NCBI RefSeq assembly: GCF_900105905.1
Contig: NZ_FNSV01000005.1
Coordinates: 3,658,001-3,722,000 of the forward strand
Direction of reading: 5' to 3'
DNA: 64,000 nucleotides
Source of the DNA: Rhodococcus koreensis
GTDB lineage: Bacteria; Actinomycetota; Actinomycetes; Mycobacteriales; Mycobacteriaceae
The translations under genes were made by a program, and so were the position numbers. A model generated the notes under the pieces. The model saw only the letters and a list, made by a program, of their open reading frames with translations. It did not search any database and had not been told where the DNA came from. Positions within the stretch are counted from its first letter, which is position 1. Each line of letters starts with the position of its first letter. Positions 24,129-31,938 of the stretch are shown here, piece by piece.

Positions 24129-25877
24129 CTACCGCCCCTCCCACGCCGACCACAGCTCGGCGTAGCGTCCGCCGGCCGCGACGAGCCGGGTGTGCGGACC
24201 TTCCTCGACGATCCGGCCGTGTTCCAGGACGACGACCCGGTCTGCGGCGGCCGCCTGCGTCAGCCGGTGGGCGACCACCAGCGTCGTGCGACCGCGGGTC
24301 GCGGCCTCCGCCGACGCCTCGAGTTCGCGGGCACCCGCGCTGCCCGCTTCGGCCGTCGCCTCGTCCAGGATGGCGACCGCCGGGTTCGCGAGGACGAGTC
24401 GCGCCAGGGCCAGCTGCTGCGCCTGGGCGGCGGTCAACTCGTGTCCGCCCTCCCCGACCACGGTGTGGACCCCGTCGTCCAGAGCGGTCACCCAGCCGTC
24501 GGCGCCGACGGCCTTCAATGCCATCGCCGCGTCCTCCTCGGACGCGTCGGGTGCCGCGAGCCGCAGGTCGTCGATCAGCGGTCCGGCGAACACGTGGACT
24601 TCCTGGCTGACGATCGCGACCCGGCGACGGAGGCCACCCGGCTCGAGGTCCGCCAGCGCGGTTCCGCCGATCCGCACCGAGCCGGACGTCGGGACGATCG
24701 ACCCGGCCGCGATCGCCGCGACCGTCGTCTTGCCCGCCCCGGTCGAGCCGACGAGGGCGACACGTTCACCCGACTTCACGTGCAGGCTGATGCCGTGCAC
24801 CACTTCGTGGCTGCCGTCGTAGGTGTGGCGGACGCCGTCGAGTTCGAGCGTCGCGTCCGTGTTCTCCCCGGCGGCGGCGGTCCCGGCGGAGGATTCGTCG
24901 TCGAGGTCGACGACGCCGACGAGCCGCGCCAGGCTCGCACCGGCAGACTGCACCTCGTCGAACGTGTACATCAGCATGCCGATCGGATTGAACAACCGGT
25001 GGAAGAGCAGCGCCGCGGTCGTGGTCTGGCCGACTGTCACGATGTCCGCGTTCACCAGGGCGAATCCGGCGGCGAGGATGGTGGCCAGCCCCACGAACTC
25101 GGCCCGGTTGCCGCGTCCCGCGAACCGGGTGAACAGTGCGAAGACGCCGACGGACAGGTCGCGGGCCTTCTCCGACGCGCCGTTGATCTGACCCAGGTGG
25201 CTGTCTTCCAGGCCGTAGGCGCGCACCGTCCGGGCACCCTGCATGCTGCTGATCAGGGCCTGCGAACGCTCCCCCATCGCGACGCGTTCGGCGGCGTACA
25301 CCGGCGCCGACCGCGGCAGGTACCAGTGCATCGCCAGCGCGTACATCGGCAGCGCCACCATGCCCGCGAGCCCGAGCCGCCAGTCGATGCCGAGCATCGT
25401 GACCATGCTCAGCACCACCAGCAGGACCGCCGTGACGAGATTGGGGACCACGTCGGTGACGGCCTTGCCGATCACCGCGACGTCGTCGCCGACGCGCGAC
25501 AGCAGGTCGCCCTTGCCGACCCGTTCGACCGTCTGGATCGGCAGCCGGAGCGCCCGGTCGACGGTCCGCTCGCGCAGGTCCGCCAGGATTCCCTCGCCGA
25601 GACTGCGGATCAGGTACGACGCGAACCCGGCGCACAGTCCGCCGATCACCGCGGCGGACGCGATCACCGCGACCACCCAGCCGATGGTGGACGGCGGCGC
25701 ACCGTCCTGGACGCGGTCGACGAGGACGCCGAAGACGTAGACAGGGACCAGCGCCATGCCGGCCGCGACAGCCGCCACCAGCAGCGTGAAGACGCTCCGG
25801 CCGCGGCGCTGTCCCAGCTCGGACCTCAGCCACGCCCACGTGTCGCGCGCGTTCGCGATGGGAAGCAGTTCACTCAT
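24129..25877 (-). CDS. ABC exporter half-transporter with active Walker site, degenerate signature
   Basis: A 582-residue protein with a membrane domain (about 25-310, six hydrophobic segments) fused to a nucleotide-binding domain. Walker A is intact (G-S-T-G-A-G-K-T-T) and Walker B with its catalytic Glu is intact (V-A-I-L-D-E-A-T). The H-loop is V-V-A-H-R-L. The signature is L-T-A-A-Q instead of L-S-G-G-Q. The partner gene at 25874-27577 has the opposite defects, so the two should pair into one canonical ATP site and one dead site. The start overlaps the partner's stop by four bases. The position in the siderophore locus suggests siderophore or precursor export; the substrate is inferred only from context. 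Confidence 0.85.
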   Translation of the reverse strand: MSELLPIANARDTWAWLRSELGQRRGRSVFTLLVAAVAAGMALVPVYVFGVLVDRVQDGAPPSTIGWVVAVIASAAVIGGLCAGFASYLIRSLGEGILADLRERTVDRALRLPIQTVERVGKGDLLSRVGDDVAVIGKAVTDVVPNLVTAVLLVVLSMVTMLGIDWRLGLAGMVALPMYALAMHWYLPRSAPVYAAERVAMGERSQALISSMQGARTVRAYGLEDSHLGQINGASEKARDLSVGVFALFTRFAGRGNRAEFVGLATILAAGFALVNADIVTVGQTTTAALLFHRLFNPIGMLMYTFDEVQSAGASLARLVGVVDLDDESSAGTAAAGENTDATLELDGVRHTYDGSHEVVHGISLHVKSGERVALVGSTGAGKTTVAAIAAGSIVPTSGSVRIGGTALADLEPGGLRRRVAIVSQEVHVFAGPLIDDLRLAAPDASEEDAAMALKAVGADGWVTALDDGVHTVVGEGGHELTAAQAQQLALARLVLANPAVAILDEATAEAGSAGARELEASAEAATRGRTTLVVAHRLTQAAAADRVVVLEHGRIVEEGPHTRLVAAGGRYAELWSAWEGR

Positions 25878-27577
25878 CGCAGGACCGCCTGACGGTAGTT
25901 CGCGTTCTCGGTGGCCAGTTGCGAGTGGGTGCCCTCACCGGCCACCGTTCCGTCGTCGAGCACGACGACGCGGTCGGTGACGGACAGCAGCGCGGGGCTG
26001 CTCGTGATGAGGATCGTGGTCTGGCGATCCGGGGAGCCGCGATGCCGGAGGTCCGCGATTCCGCCCGCGATCGCGTGTTCGGTGACGGCGTCCACCGCCG
26101 TCGTCGGATCGTGCAGCACCATCACCGGCGACTGCGCCACGAGTGCGCGTGCCAGGGCGACGCGCTGTCGTTGACCACCGGACAGCGAGGACCCGCGGTC
26201 GGCGACCTCGTGGTCGAGCCCCTCGGGGTGCGCTTCGACGACGTCGACCGCCGCGGACGCGGACAGCGCCGCGTGTACCTCGGACGCCGTCGCGCCGGGC
26301 CTGCCCGCGGTCACGTTCGATGCGACGGTTCCGGAGAACAGGTCGCCGTTGTGCGGTTCGACGAGCAGCGTCCGGCGGGCGTGCGAAAGATCCGCGTCCG
26401 ACAGCCGGACACCGCCCACCGTCAGTTCGCCGTCGTAGCGGTCGGGCGGAACCTGCCCGGACAGCAGCGCGGCCAGCGCCTCCGCGTCCTGGGGGCGGTA
26501 CGCGACGACGCCGAGCAGTTCGCCGGGGGTGACCCGGAGGTCCAGTCCGCTCAGGGACCGGTAGGACACGCCGGTGAGGCTGAGTTCGCTGCCGTCGAGT
26601 GTCCGGCCCGCCCCGGCGGGCAGCAGGGGTTCCGCGTCCAGTACGAGTGCGAGGCGGTCCGCCGACGCGCGGGCGAGGGCGAGGAACCCGGGCAGGCCGG
26701 CGAGAACGCCGAGCGGTTCGATGAAGAACTGGGACAGTCCGACGACGGTGATCAGTTCGCCGATAGTGATGCGGCCCTCGAGCGCGAACCAGCCCGCGAA
26801 ACCCGCGACCCCGACGGCGAGGAGTGCGCTGACGGTCATCGACACCCCGGCGAACACGGCGGAACTCTTCGCCGTGTGCAGGGTGGCGCCGAGTGCGTCG
26901 CGGCTGGCCGCCCGGTACCGGCGCGACGCCGACACCTCGGCGCCGATCCCGCGCAGGGGGCGGAGCCCGCTCACGAGGTCGGTGGCCATCGCGGACGCCC
27001 GCGCGACCGCCGCCTGCTGGTCGGTGGCGCGGCGGGTGATCAGCGGTGCCGCGAGTTGGAGAAGTCCGAGGATGACGGGGGTGCCGATCAGGACGGCGAG
27101 GCCGAGGGGCACGTCGATCAGCAGCAGGGCGATCGCGGATCCGATCGCCGCGGTGAGGGCCGCGGCGGCGCGCGGGGTGATGTCCGCGATCCAGGCCGCG
27201 CGGTCGGCGTCCGACGTCGACACGGACAGCAGCTCACCGGCGCGCAGCTCGGTGCGCACCCCCCGCGGGTCGAGGATGCGGTGCGCGACCTCCATCCGCA
27301 GCTGGTGGGCCTCGTTCTGCATCGCCACGACGATGAAACGCGCACCGTAGCGCCAGGCCGCGGTGAGCACCAGGAACAGCAGTGCGAGGGCGCACAGCCA
27401 CACCGTGAGCGCGAACACGTCGCCGGTCGCGACGGCCCGGTCGACGATCACACCGATCGAGATCGGGACCAGCGTCTCGGCTACCTGATGCAGGCAGACG
27501 AGTACGGTGCCGATGCCCAGCCGTCCCCGATTCCGCACCAGGGTGCGACGCAGAATTGCGGTGCCACCAGTCTTCAC
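25874..27577 (-). CDS. ABC exporter half-transporter lacking Walker A and B residues
   Basis: A 567-residue half-exporter with a membrane domain (about 15-300) and a nucleotide-binding domain. The Walker A loop is replaced by V-V-A-Y-R-P-Q-D-A-E-A, with no GxxGxGK. Walker B reads V-M-V-L-H-D-P-T, so the metal-binding Asp is His and the catalytic Glu is Asp. The H-loop histidine is also absent (L-I-T-S-S-P). The signature L-S-G-G-Q-R-Q-R is perfect. It would supply the signature to its partner's Walker site. The frame is open throughout and the two genes overlap by ATGA, so it is not a pseudogene. GTG 27577 is preferred over GTG 27616 because GGGAG lies 8 bases before it. A siderophore exporter role is inferred. 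Confidence 0.82.
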   Translation of the reverse strand: MKTGGTAILRRTLVRNRGRLGIGTVLVCLHQVAETLVPISIGVIVDRAVATGDVFALTVWLCALALLFLVLTAAWRYGARFIVVAMQNEAHQLRMEVAHRILDPRGVRTELRAGELLSVSTSDADRAAWIADITPRAAAALTAAIGSAIALLLIDVPLGLAVLIGTPVILGLLQLAAPLITRRATDQQAAVARASAMATDLVSGLRPLRGIGAEVSASRRYRAASRDALGATLHTAKSSAVFAGVSMTVSALLAVGVAGFAGWFALEGRITIGELITVVGLSQFFIEPLGVLAGLPGFLALARASADRLALVLDAEPLLPAGAGRTLDGSELSLTGVSYRSLSGLDLRVTPGELLGVVAYRPQDAEALAALLSGQVPPDRYDGELTVGGVRLSDADLSHARRTLLVEPHNGDLFSGTVASNVTAGRPGATASEVHAALSASAAVDVVEAHPEGLDHEVADRGSSLSGGQRQRVALARALVAQSPVMVLHDPTTAVDAVTEHAIAGGIADLRHRGSPDRQTTILITSSPALLSVTDRVVVLDDGTVAGEGTHSQLATENANYRQAVLR

Positions 27578-27620
27578 GCGCGTAACTCCCAACGCCGACG
27601 CTTCCCCACCCACCACAAAG

Positions 27621-27639
27621 TAAGCGGACCCTAACTAGA
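27621..27639 (+). promoter_or_regulatory. Weak IdeR-like box upstream of ABC exporter
   Basis: TAAGCGGACCCTAACTAGA matches 11 of 19 positions of the reverse-oriented IdeR consensus; the core CCTAAC is good and the left half poor. It lies just upstream of the exporter start. Similar CCCTAA words recur at 27644-27649. Suggestive only. Confidence 0.35.
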
Positions 27640-27743
27640 TGAACCCTAATCGATGGGCAACTAGCGTTGACATGCCCGGTTCTCATAGAGTCGCCGATAC
27701 GAACTACTGCGCGTGACGCAGCAGCAAGCCCGAGAGGACAAAG

Positions 27744-27917
27744 ATGGCCGCGAAGACGACCGCCGAAAACGACATCGCGGACGAGGATCTCGAACCCCTA
27801 GCCGACGAGACCGCTCGCCAGGCGCAGCGTGTTGTCGCTGCATACGCCGAAGATGCCGACGAGTGCAGGATGCTGCTCGCGATGCTGGGAATCGGACCCA
27901 CCTCCAAGCTCGACTGA
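27744..27917 (+). CDS. Small conserved protein upstream of otsA (Rv3489-like)
   Basis: A 57-residue, acidic protein starting MAAKTTAENDIADEDLEP and ending GPTSKLD. GAGAGGACAAAG precedes the ATG and provides a ribosome site. It is 33 bases ahead of otsA on the same strand. M. tuberculosis has a short gene, Rv3489, in the same place before otsA, so this is a conserved neighbour rather than a chance frame. No domain or localisation signal is recognisable. The middle, A-R-Q-A-Q-R-V-V-A-A-Y-A-E-D-A-D-E-C-R-M-L-L-A-M-L, should be a helix. A regulatory or partner role for OtsA is possible but unsupported. Confidence 0.65.
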   Translation: MAAKTTAENDIADEDLEPLADETARQAQRVVAAYAEDADECRMLLAMLGIGPTSKLD

Positions 27918-27950
27918 GAATTTCATCCACTTCGACTGCGAAGGAAGCCC

Positions 27951-29498
27951 GTGGCTGCCAGTTCGGAATCGTCAGCATCGTCATCACGCTCGACTTCTGA
28001 TCCGGTTTCCGGGCAAGCCGACTTCGTCGTCGTCGCGAACCGACTCCCCGTCGATCTCGAACGCCTTCCGGACGGCACCACCCGCTGGAAGCGCAGCCCC
28101 GGTGGCCTCGTCACCGCGCTCGAGCCGATCCTGCGCCGCAACAAGGGCGCATGGGTCGGCTGGGCGGGGGTCCCGGACGCGGAACTCGATCCCGTCGTGG
28201 AGGACGATCTCGAGCTGTACCCGGTTCCGCTGAGCGCCGCGGAGATCGCCGATTACTACGAGGGCTTCTCCAACGCCACCCTGTGGCCGCTGTACCACGA
28301 CGTCATCGTCAAGCCCGAGTACAACCGCGCCTGGTGGAACGCCTACGTCGAGGTCAACCGCCGTTTCGCGGAGGCCACGTCGAAGGCTGCCGCGCAGGGC
28401 GCCACCGTGTGGATCCAGGACTACCAGCTGCAGCTCGTTCCGAAGATGCTGCGCATGCTCCGACCCGACCTCACCATCGGGTTCTTCCTGCACATTCCGT
28501 TCCCGCCGGTGGAACTGTTCATGCAGATGCCGTGGCGCACCGAGATCATCGAGGGCCTGCTCGGCGCCGATCTGATCGGGTTCCACCTCCCGGGCGGTGC
28601 CCAGAACTTCCTCTACCTGGCCCGCAAGCTCGCCGGCCAGCAGACGTCCCGCGGCAACGTGGGCGTCCGCTCCAAGCTGGGCGTCGTGCAGGTAGGTTTC
28701 CGCACGGTCCGCGTCGGCGCGTTCCCGATCTCCATCGACTCGGGGCAGTTGGACGAGCAGTCCCGGTCCAAGTCCATCCGGGACCGCGCCAGGAAGATCC
28801 GCAAGGAACTGGGCAATCCCAAACACATCATGCTCGGCGTCGACCGCCTCGATTACACGAAGGGCATCGACGTCCGCCTCGCCGCGTTGCACGAACTGCT
28901 CGACGAGAACCGCGTCGACCCCGCCGACACCGTGCTCGTGCAACTCGCGACACCCAGCCGCGAGCGCGTCGAGAGCTACGTCCACATGCGCGGCGAGATC
29001 GAGCAGTCGGTGTCGCGGATCAACGGCGAGTACGGCGAGGTCGGCAGGCCCGTGGTGCACTACATCCACCGGCCCATCCCCCGCGACGAACTGATCGCGT
29101 TCTTCGTCGCCGCCGACGTGATGCTGGTGACCCCGCTGCGGGACGGCATGAACCTGGTCGCCAAGGAGTACGTGGCGTGCCGGAGTGATCTCGGCGGCGC
29201 GCTGCTGCTCAGCGAGTTCACCGGTGCGGCCGCCGAACTGCGTCAGGCGTTCCTGTGCAATCCGCACGATCTCGACAGCGTCAAGGACGCGATGGAGCAG
29301 GCCCTGAACCAGCCGAAGGAGGACGGCCGACGCCACATGCGGGCCCTGCGCAGGCAGGTCCTCGCACACGACGTCGACCGGTGGGCCCGGTCCTTCCTCG
29401 ACGCCCTCGCACACGGCGGCGCCGCGGGCCCCGCGCTGATCGCTCCCGCCGAGGCTTCCGAGTCCGACTACACCGAAGACGCGACCGGGAACAGCTGA
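27951..29498 (+). CDS. otsA: Trehalose-6-phosphate synthase
   Basis: A 515-residue GT20 glycosyltransferase that joins UDP- or ADP-glucose to glucose-6-phosphate to form trehalose-6-phosphate. Typical segments are visible: F-V-V-V-A-N-R-L-P-V near the start, S-P-G-G-L-V-T-A-L, the W-I-Q-D-Y-Q-L-Q-L-V-P loop, F-L-H-I-P-F-P, G-V-D-R-L-D-Y-T-K-G-I, and R-D-G-M-N-L-V-A-K-E-Y. The start is GTG 27951 after GAAGGAAG. The 30-odd residues ahead of the domain are Ser-rich. Length and motifs match mycobacterial OtsA. The 3' end overlaps the convergent gene by 31 bases. Trehalose supports stress tolerance and mycolate transfer in these bacteria. Confidence 0.95.
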   Translation: MAASSESSASSSRSTSDPVSGQADFVVVANRLPVDLERLPDGTTRWKRSPGGLVTALEPILRRNKGAWVGWAGVPDAELDPVVEDDLELYPVPLSAAEIADYYEGFSNATLWPLYHDVIVKPEYNRAWWNAYVEVNRRFAEATSKAAAQGATVWIQDYQLQLVPKMLRMLRPDLTIGFFLHIPFPPVELFMQMPWRTEIIEGLLGADLIGFHLPGGAQNFLYLARKLAGQQTSRGNVGVRSKLGVVQVGFRTVRVGAFPISIDSGQLDEQSRSKSIRDRARKIRKELGNPKHIMLGVDRLDYTKGIDVRLAALHELLDENRVDPADTVLVQLATPSRERVESYVHMRGEIEQSVSRINGEYGEVGRPVVHYIHRPIPRDELIAFFVAADVMLVTPLRDGMNLVAKEYVACRSDLGGALLLSEFTGAAAELRQAFLCNPHDLDSVKDAMEQALNQPKEDGRRHMRALRRQVLAHDVDRWARSFLDALAHGGAAGPALIAPAEASESDYTEDATGNS

Positions 29499-30478
29499 CC
29501 TCCCCGGCTCAGCTGACCGGACGTCACCAGGAAGGCGACGAAGTCGCGGATCGTCTCGTCGGCGGGACGTGGGGCGTAACCGAGTTCGGACCGCGCCTTG
29601 CCACCGTCGACGTCCGGCGCCGCGAGCAGCGCCGACATCGCCGACCGCGACAGCACGTCCGACCCGAAGCGGGTCCCGATCGGTTCGGCGATCGGCAGCA
29701 CGCGTTCGATGACACTGAGCGGGAACGAGTACAGCGGCCCCCGACGGCCCGCCGCACGCGCTGCCCTCCTCACGACATCATGCATGCCGAGCATGTGCCC
29801 CGAGATCAGGTAGTTCTCACCGGTCCGGCCCTTCTCGCCTGCGGCGATCAGTCCGGCGGCGACGTCGCGGACGTCGACGAAGTCGAACCCGCCCTGCACC
29901 GCCGCGGGCACCCGGCCACGAGCGGCGTTGCGCAGCAACGCGTTCACCCGCGACAGTCCGTAGTCGGCGGGCCCGTACACCCCGGTGGGGTTGCAGATCA
30001 CCGCGTCGAGGCCGGCGTCGACCACCTCGCGGAGTTCGATCTCGCCTGCCCATTTCGACCTGTCGTACACGGGGATCGACGCGTCGACGGACCTCGGCGA
30101 GTGCTCGTCGAGCGTTCCGCCGCAACTGCTCTGGTCGAAGGAGTGCACAGAACTGCAATGCACCATCCGCCGAACTCCCACCGCGAGAGCGGCTTCGGCG
30201 ACGGCGCGAACACCCTTGGTGTTGACGGTCCACGCCAGGTCGTCCTTCTGGGCGAGGGTGATCATCGCGACCAGGTGGTAGACCACCTCGGCGCCGTCCA
30301 GCGCCTGCTTCATGGATTCGACGTCGAGCACGTCGGCGTTCACCCAGGTGACCCCGTATTCGGGTGCGTACCGGGAACGGACGCGGTCGATGGCAGTCAC
30401 CTCATGCCCTGCCTCGACCAACAGATTCAGCAGATTGTTGCCCACGAATCCCGCGGCGCCGGTTACTGCAACCTTCAT
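29468..30478 (-). CDS. NAD-dependent epimerase/dehydratase (3-beta-HSD-like extended SDR)
   Basis: A 336-residue extended short-chain dehydrogenase. The Rossmann motif G-A-A-G-F-V-G is at residues 7-13, an S-S-V-H-S segment provides the active-site Ser region, and Y-D-R-S-K gives the catalytic Tyr and Lys. The fold resembles the dihydroflavonol reductase/3-beta-hydroxysteroid dehydrogenase group. A perfect KstR half-site pair lies 78-91 bases upstream, placing the gene under the sterol regulator and making a steroid or sterol-derived substrate plausible. Its last 31 bases overlap the 3' end of otsA on the opposite strand. Sugar epimerase activity cannot be excluded. Confidence 0.75.
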   Translation of the reverse strand: MKVAVTGAAGFVGNNLLNLLVEAGHEVTAIDRVRSRYAPEYGVTWVNADVLDVESMKQALDGAEVVYHLVAMITLAQKDDLAWTVNTKGVRAVAEAALAVGVRRMVHCSSVHSFDQSSCGGTLDEHSPRSVDASIPVYDRSKWAGEIELREVVDAGLDAVICNPTGVYGPADYGLSRVNALLRNAARGRVPAAVQGGFDFVDVRDVAAGLIAAGEKGRTGENYLISGHMLGMHDVVRRAARAAGRRGPLYSFPLSVIERVLPIAEPIGTRFGSDVLSRSAMSALLAAPDVDGGKARSELGYAPRPADETIRDFVAFLVTSGQLSRGGQLFPVASSV

Positions 30479-30555
30479 CGACGACTCCCCGTTCGGTTGT
30501 GGCCGTGCGACACAGCGTCGTGCGTCGGCACCCGGCCAGGAAACCCCGAGACTAC

Positions 30556-30569
30556 TAGAACTTGTTTCA
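30556..30569. promoter_or_regulatory. KstR-type operator (epimerase/dehydrogenase gene)
   Basis: TAGAACTTGTTTCA fits the KstR consensus TNNAACNNGTTNNA at every fixed position. It lies upstream of the minus-strand gene starting at 30478. KstR is the TetR-family repressor of cholesterol catabolism genes. Confidence 0.75.
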
Positions 30570-30595
30570 TTTTGTGAAGGGGGTGGCTCCGCCCC

Positions 30596-30635
30596 GTGAG
30601 TACTTCTTAACCGCCCGACGTTAATAAGTACTCAC
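30596..30635. repeat. 40-bp palindrome at the 3' end of the mce4 operon
   Basis: Arms GTGAGTACTT and AAGTACTCAC are perfect, around a 20-base centre. Read in reverse complement, the centre differs from the NRPS copy (8733-8772) at only a few positions. It lies 11 bases beyond the last mce4-operon stop (30647), where a terminator is expected. A G/C hairpin (30580-30595, GGGGTGG/CCGCCCC with a wobble pair) sits directly beside it. Confidence 0.8.
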
Positions 30636-30646
30636 AGGCAGCGCAG

Positions 30647-31165
30647 CTACACCGGGGTCAGCTGATCGACGAGCCAGCGGTCGTCGACCTTCTGCAGCGA
30701 CACCCGCACCCGGCTGCCCGACGTTCGGGCGTCGGGGGCGTCGGCGCTCGTCGTCGTCTGGTTCAGGTACAGCAGAACCACCGCCTCGTCGGGTGTGGTC
30801 GACACCGGCGCGGCGGCCTGCACCGACACCTGCACGGTGAGTTGCTTCTGCTTGGCGCCCGGTGCGATGGTCTCCTGGACGAGCGTGGTGTAGTCGTCAC
30901 GGAACGAACCGGTGAGTCCGTCTGCGGCAGAGGCCAACTGGTTGTCGACGTCGGCGAAGTCGTACGCCAGCATCGCGACGGCCTGCTTGCCCGCGGCGTC
31001 GACGGCGTCGATGCGCGCCTGCTCGGAGAGTTGATCCTGCCGGTGGCCGTACCAGAGGAAGCCCACCCCGACGGCGAGCGCGACCACCACGACCGCGGCC
31101 GCGATCTTCAGCGCTGCGCCCTTGGTGATTGCGAACTTTCGCTTGCCTTCGTTGTTGTCGCTCAT
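30647..31165 (-). CDS. Mce-associated membrane protein (Rv3492c-like)
   Basis: A 172-residue protein with a basic N terminus, one transmembrane helix (about 18-38, A-A-L-K-I-A-A-A-V-V-V-V-A-L) and an exported domain of about 130 residues ending R-W-L-V-D-Q-L-T-P-V. This is the layout of Mce-associated proteins, which support assembly or stability of Mce transporters. The start ATG overlaps the upstream stop by four bases (ATGA). It is the last gene of the mce4 operon. The position matches Rv3492c of M. tuberculosis. No catalytic residues are expected. Confidence 0.8.
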   Translation of the reverse strand: MSDNNEGKRKFAITKGAALKIAAAVVVVALAVGVGFLWYGHRQDQLSEQARIDAVDAAGKQAVAMLAYDFADVDNQLASAADGLTGSFRDDYTTLVQETIAPGAKQKQLTVQVSVQAAAPVSTTPDEAVVLLYLNQTTTSADAPDARTSGSRVRVSLQKVDDRWLVDQLTPV

Positions 31166-31938
31166 GGGACGAACTCCACCTTCGATGCGGTCAACTTGCC
31201 GTCGACGTCGCTGATCGTCACCCGCATCCGGAAGTCGCGCGGTGAGGGTTCCGGCTGTTCCTTGCTGCTCACCATCGTCCGCGCGGCCACCAGGACGTTC
31301 GCCGAGATCGACGTCTCGGTACCGTTCTCGATGCCGGCCTCGATGACCTCGCCCTCGGTGGTCACGTTCGCGTCCTGCACGACACCGACGAACGGATCCT
31401 CCCGGCCCTGGAACTCTTCGAGGAACTGGCCGGAAGCACCGGCGACGATTCGGGCGACGTCGTCCTTCGCGGTCTCGGGGTGGATGGTCGTCAGGTTGAG
31501 CACCGTCTGCCGGGCCGTGTCGACGAAGGCTTGACGGCGGTCGTCCCGTTCGCGCGCGGACAGCTGGTCGAGCAGCAGGACTACCGCCGCGACGACCAGT
31601 GCGACAATCACCACCGCCGTAACGCCCCACGCGAGCAAAGACTTCAGGGGCCGACCCTGCTTCGGCGCCTCGATCGGCGGCGCCTCGGACGCCTGTGGTG
31701 CGGACGTCGTCGTGGAGACCTTCTCCGCCTCGGGAGTGGCCTGCGCGACCGCCGGCTTGGCGAGGACCACCGGCTTCGGGGCCTCGGTCTCCCCCACCGG
31801 CGGGCCGGCGTGCCGGACGGCCCGGCGTCTCGTCCGGTCCGTCGATGCGGGTGTCTGCTGCGCCTGATCCGCGGAGTCGGTCACGCGCTCGTCCGTGCCG
31901 GAACTCAAATCTGCTGACCTGTCATCATCGTCTGCCAC
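31162..31938 (-). CDS. Mce-associated membrane protein (Rv3493c-like)
   Basis: A 258-residue protein with a ~95-residue cytosolic N-terminal part rich in Ala, Pro, Thr and acidic residues. One transmembrane helix follows (S-L-L-A-W-G-V-T-A-V-V-I-V-A-L-V-V-A), then an exported alpha/beta domain. It belongs with the Mce-associated group by layout and position. The GTG start at 31938 lies inside the end of mce4F, a 34-base overlap, and its stop overlaps the next gene's start, so it is tightly coupled. The long disordered N terminus is much larger than in its neighbour and might contact cytosolic partners; this is inference. Confidence 0.8.
   Translation of the reverse strand: MADDDDRSADLSSGTDERVTDSADQAQQTPASTDRTRRRAVRHAGPPVGETEAPKPVVLAKPAVAQATPEAEKVSTTTSAPQASEAPPIEAPKQGRPLKSLLAWGVTAVVIVALVVAAVVLLLDQLSARERDDRRQAFVDTARQTVLNLTTIHPETAKDDVARIVAGASGQFLEEFQGREDPFVGVVQDANVTTEGEVIEAGIENGTETSISANVLVAARTMVSSKEQPEPSPRDFRMRVTISDVDGKLTASKVEFVP

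Noticed and set aside
25874..27577. Treating the Walker-less ABC gene as a pseudogene
   Set aside because: The frame is complete, the signature motif is perfect, and its losses are exactly matched by its partner's; the two are translationally coupled.
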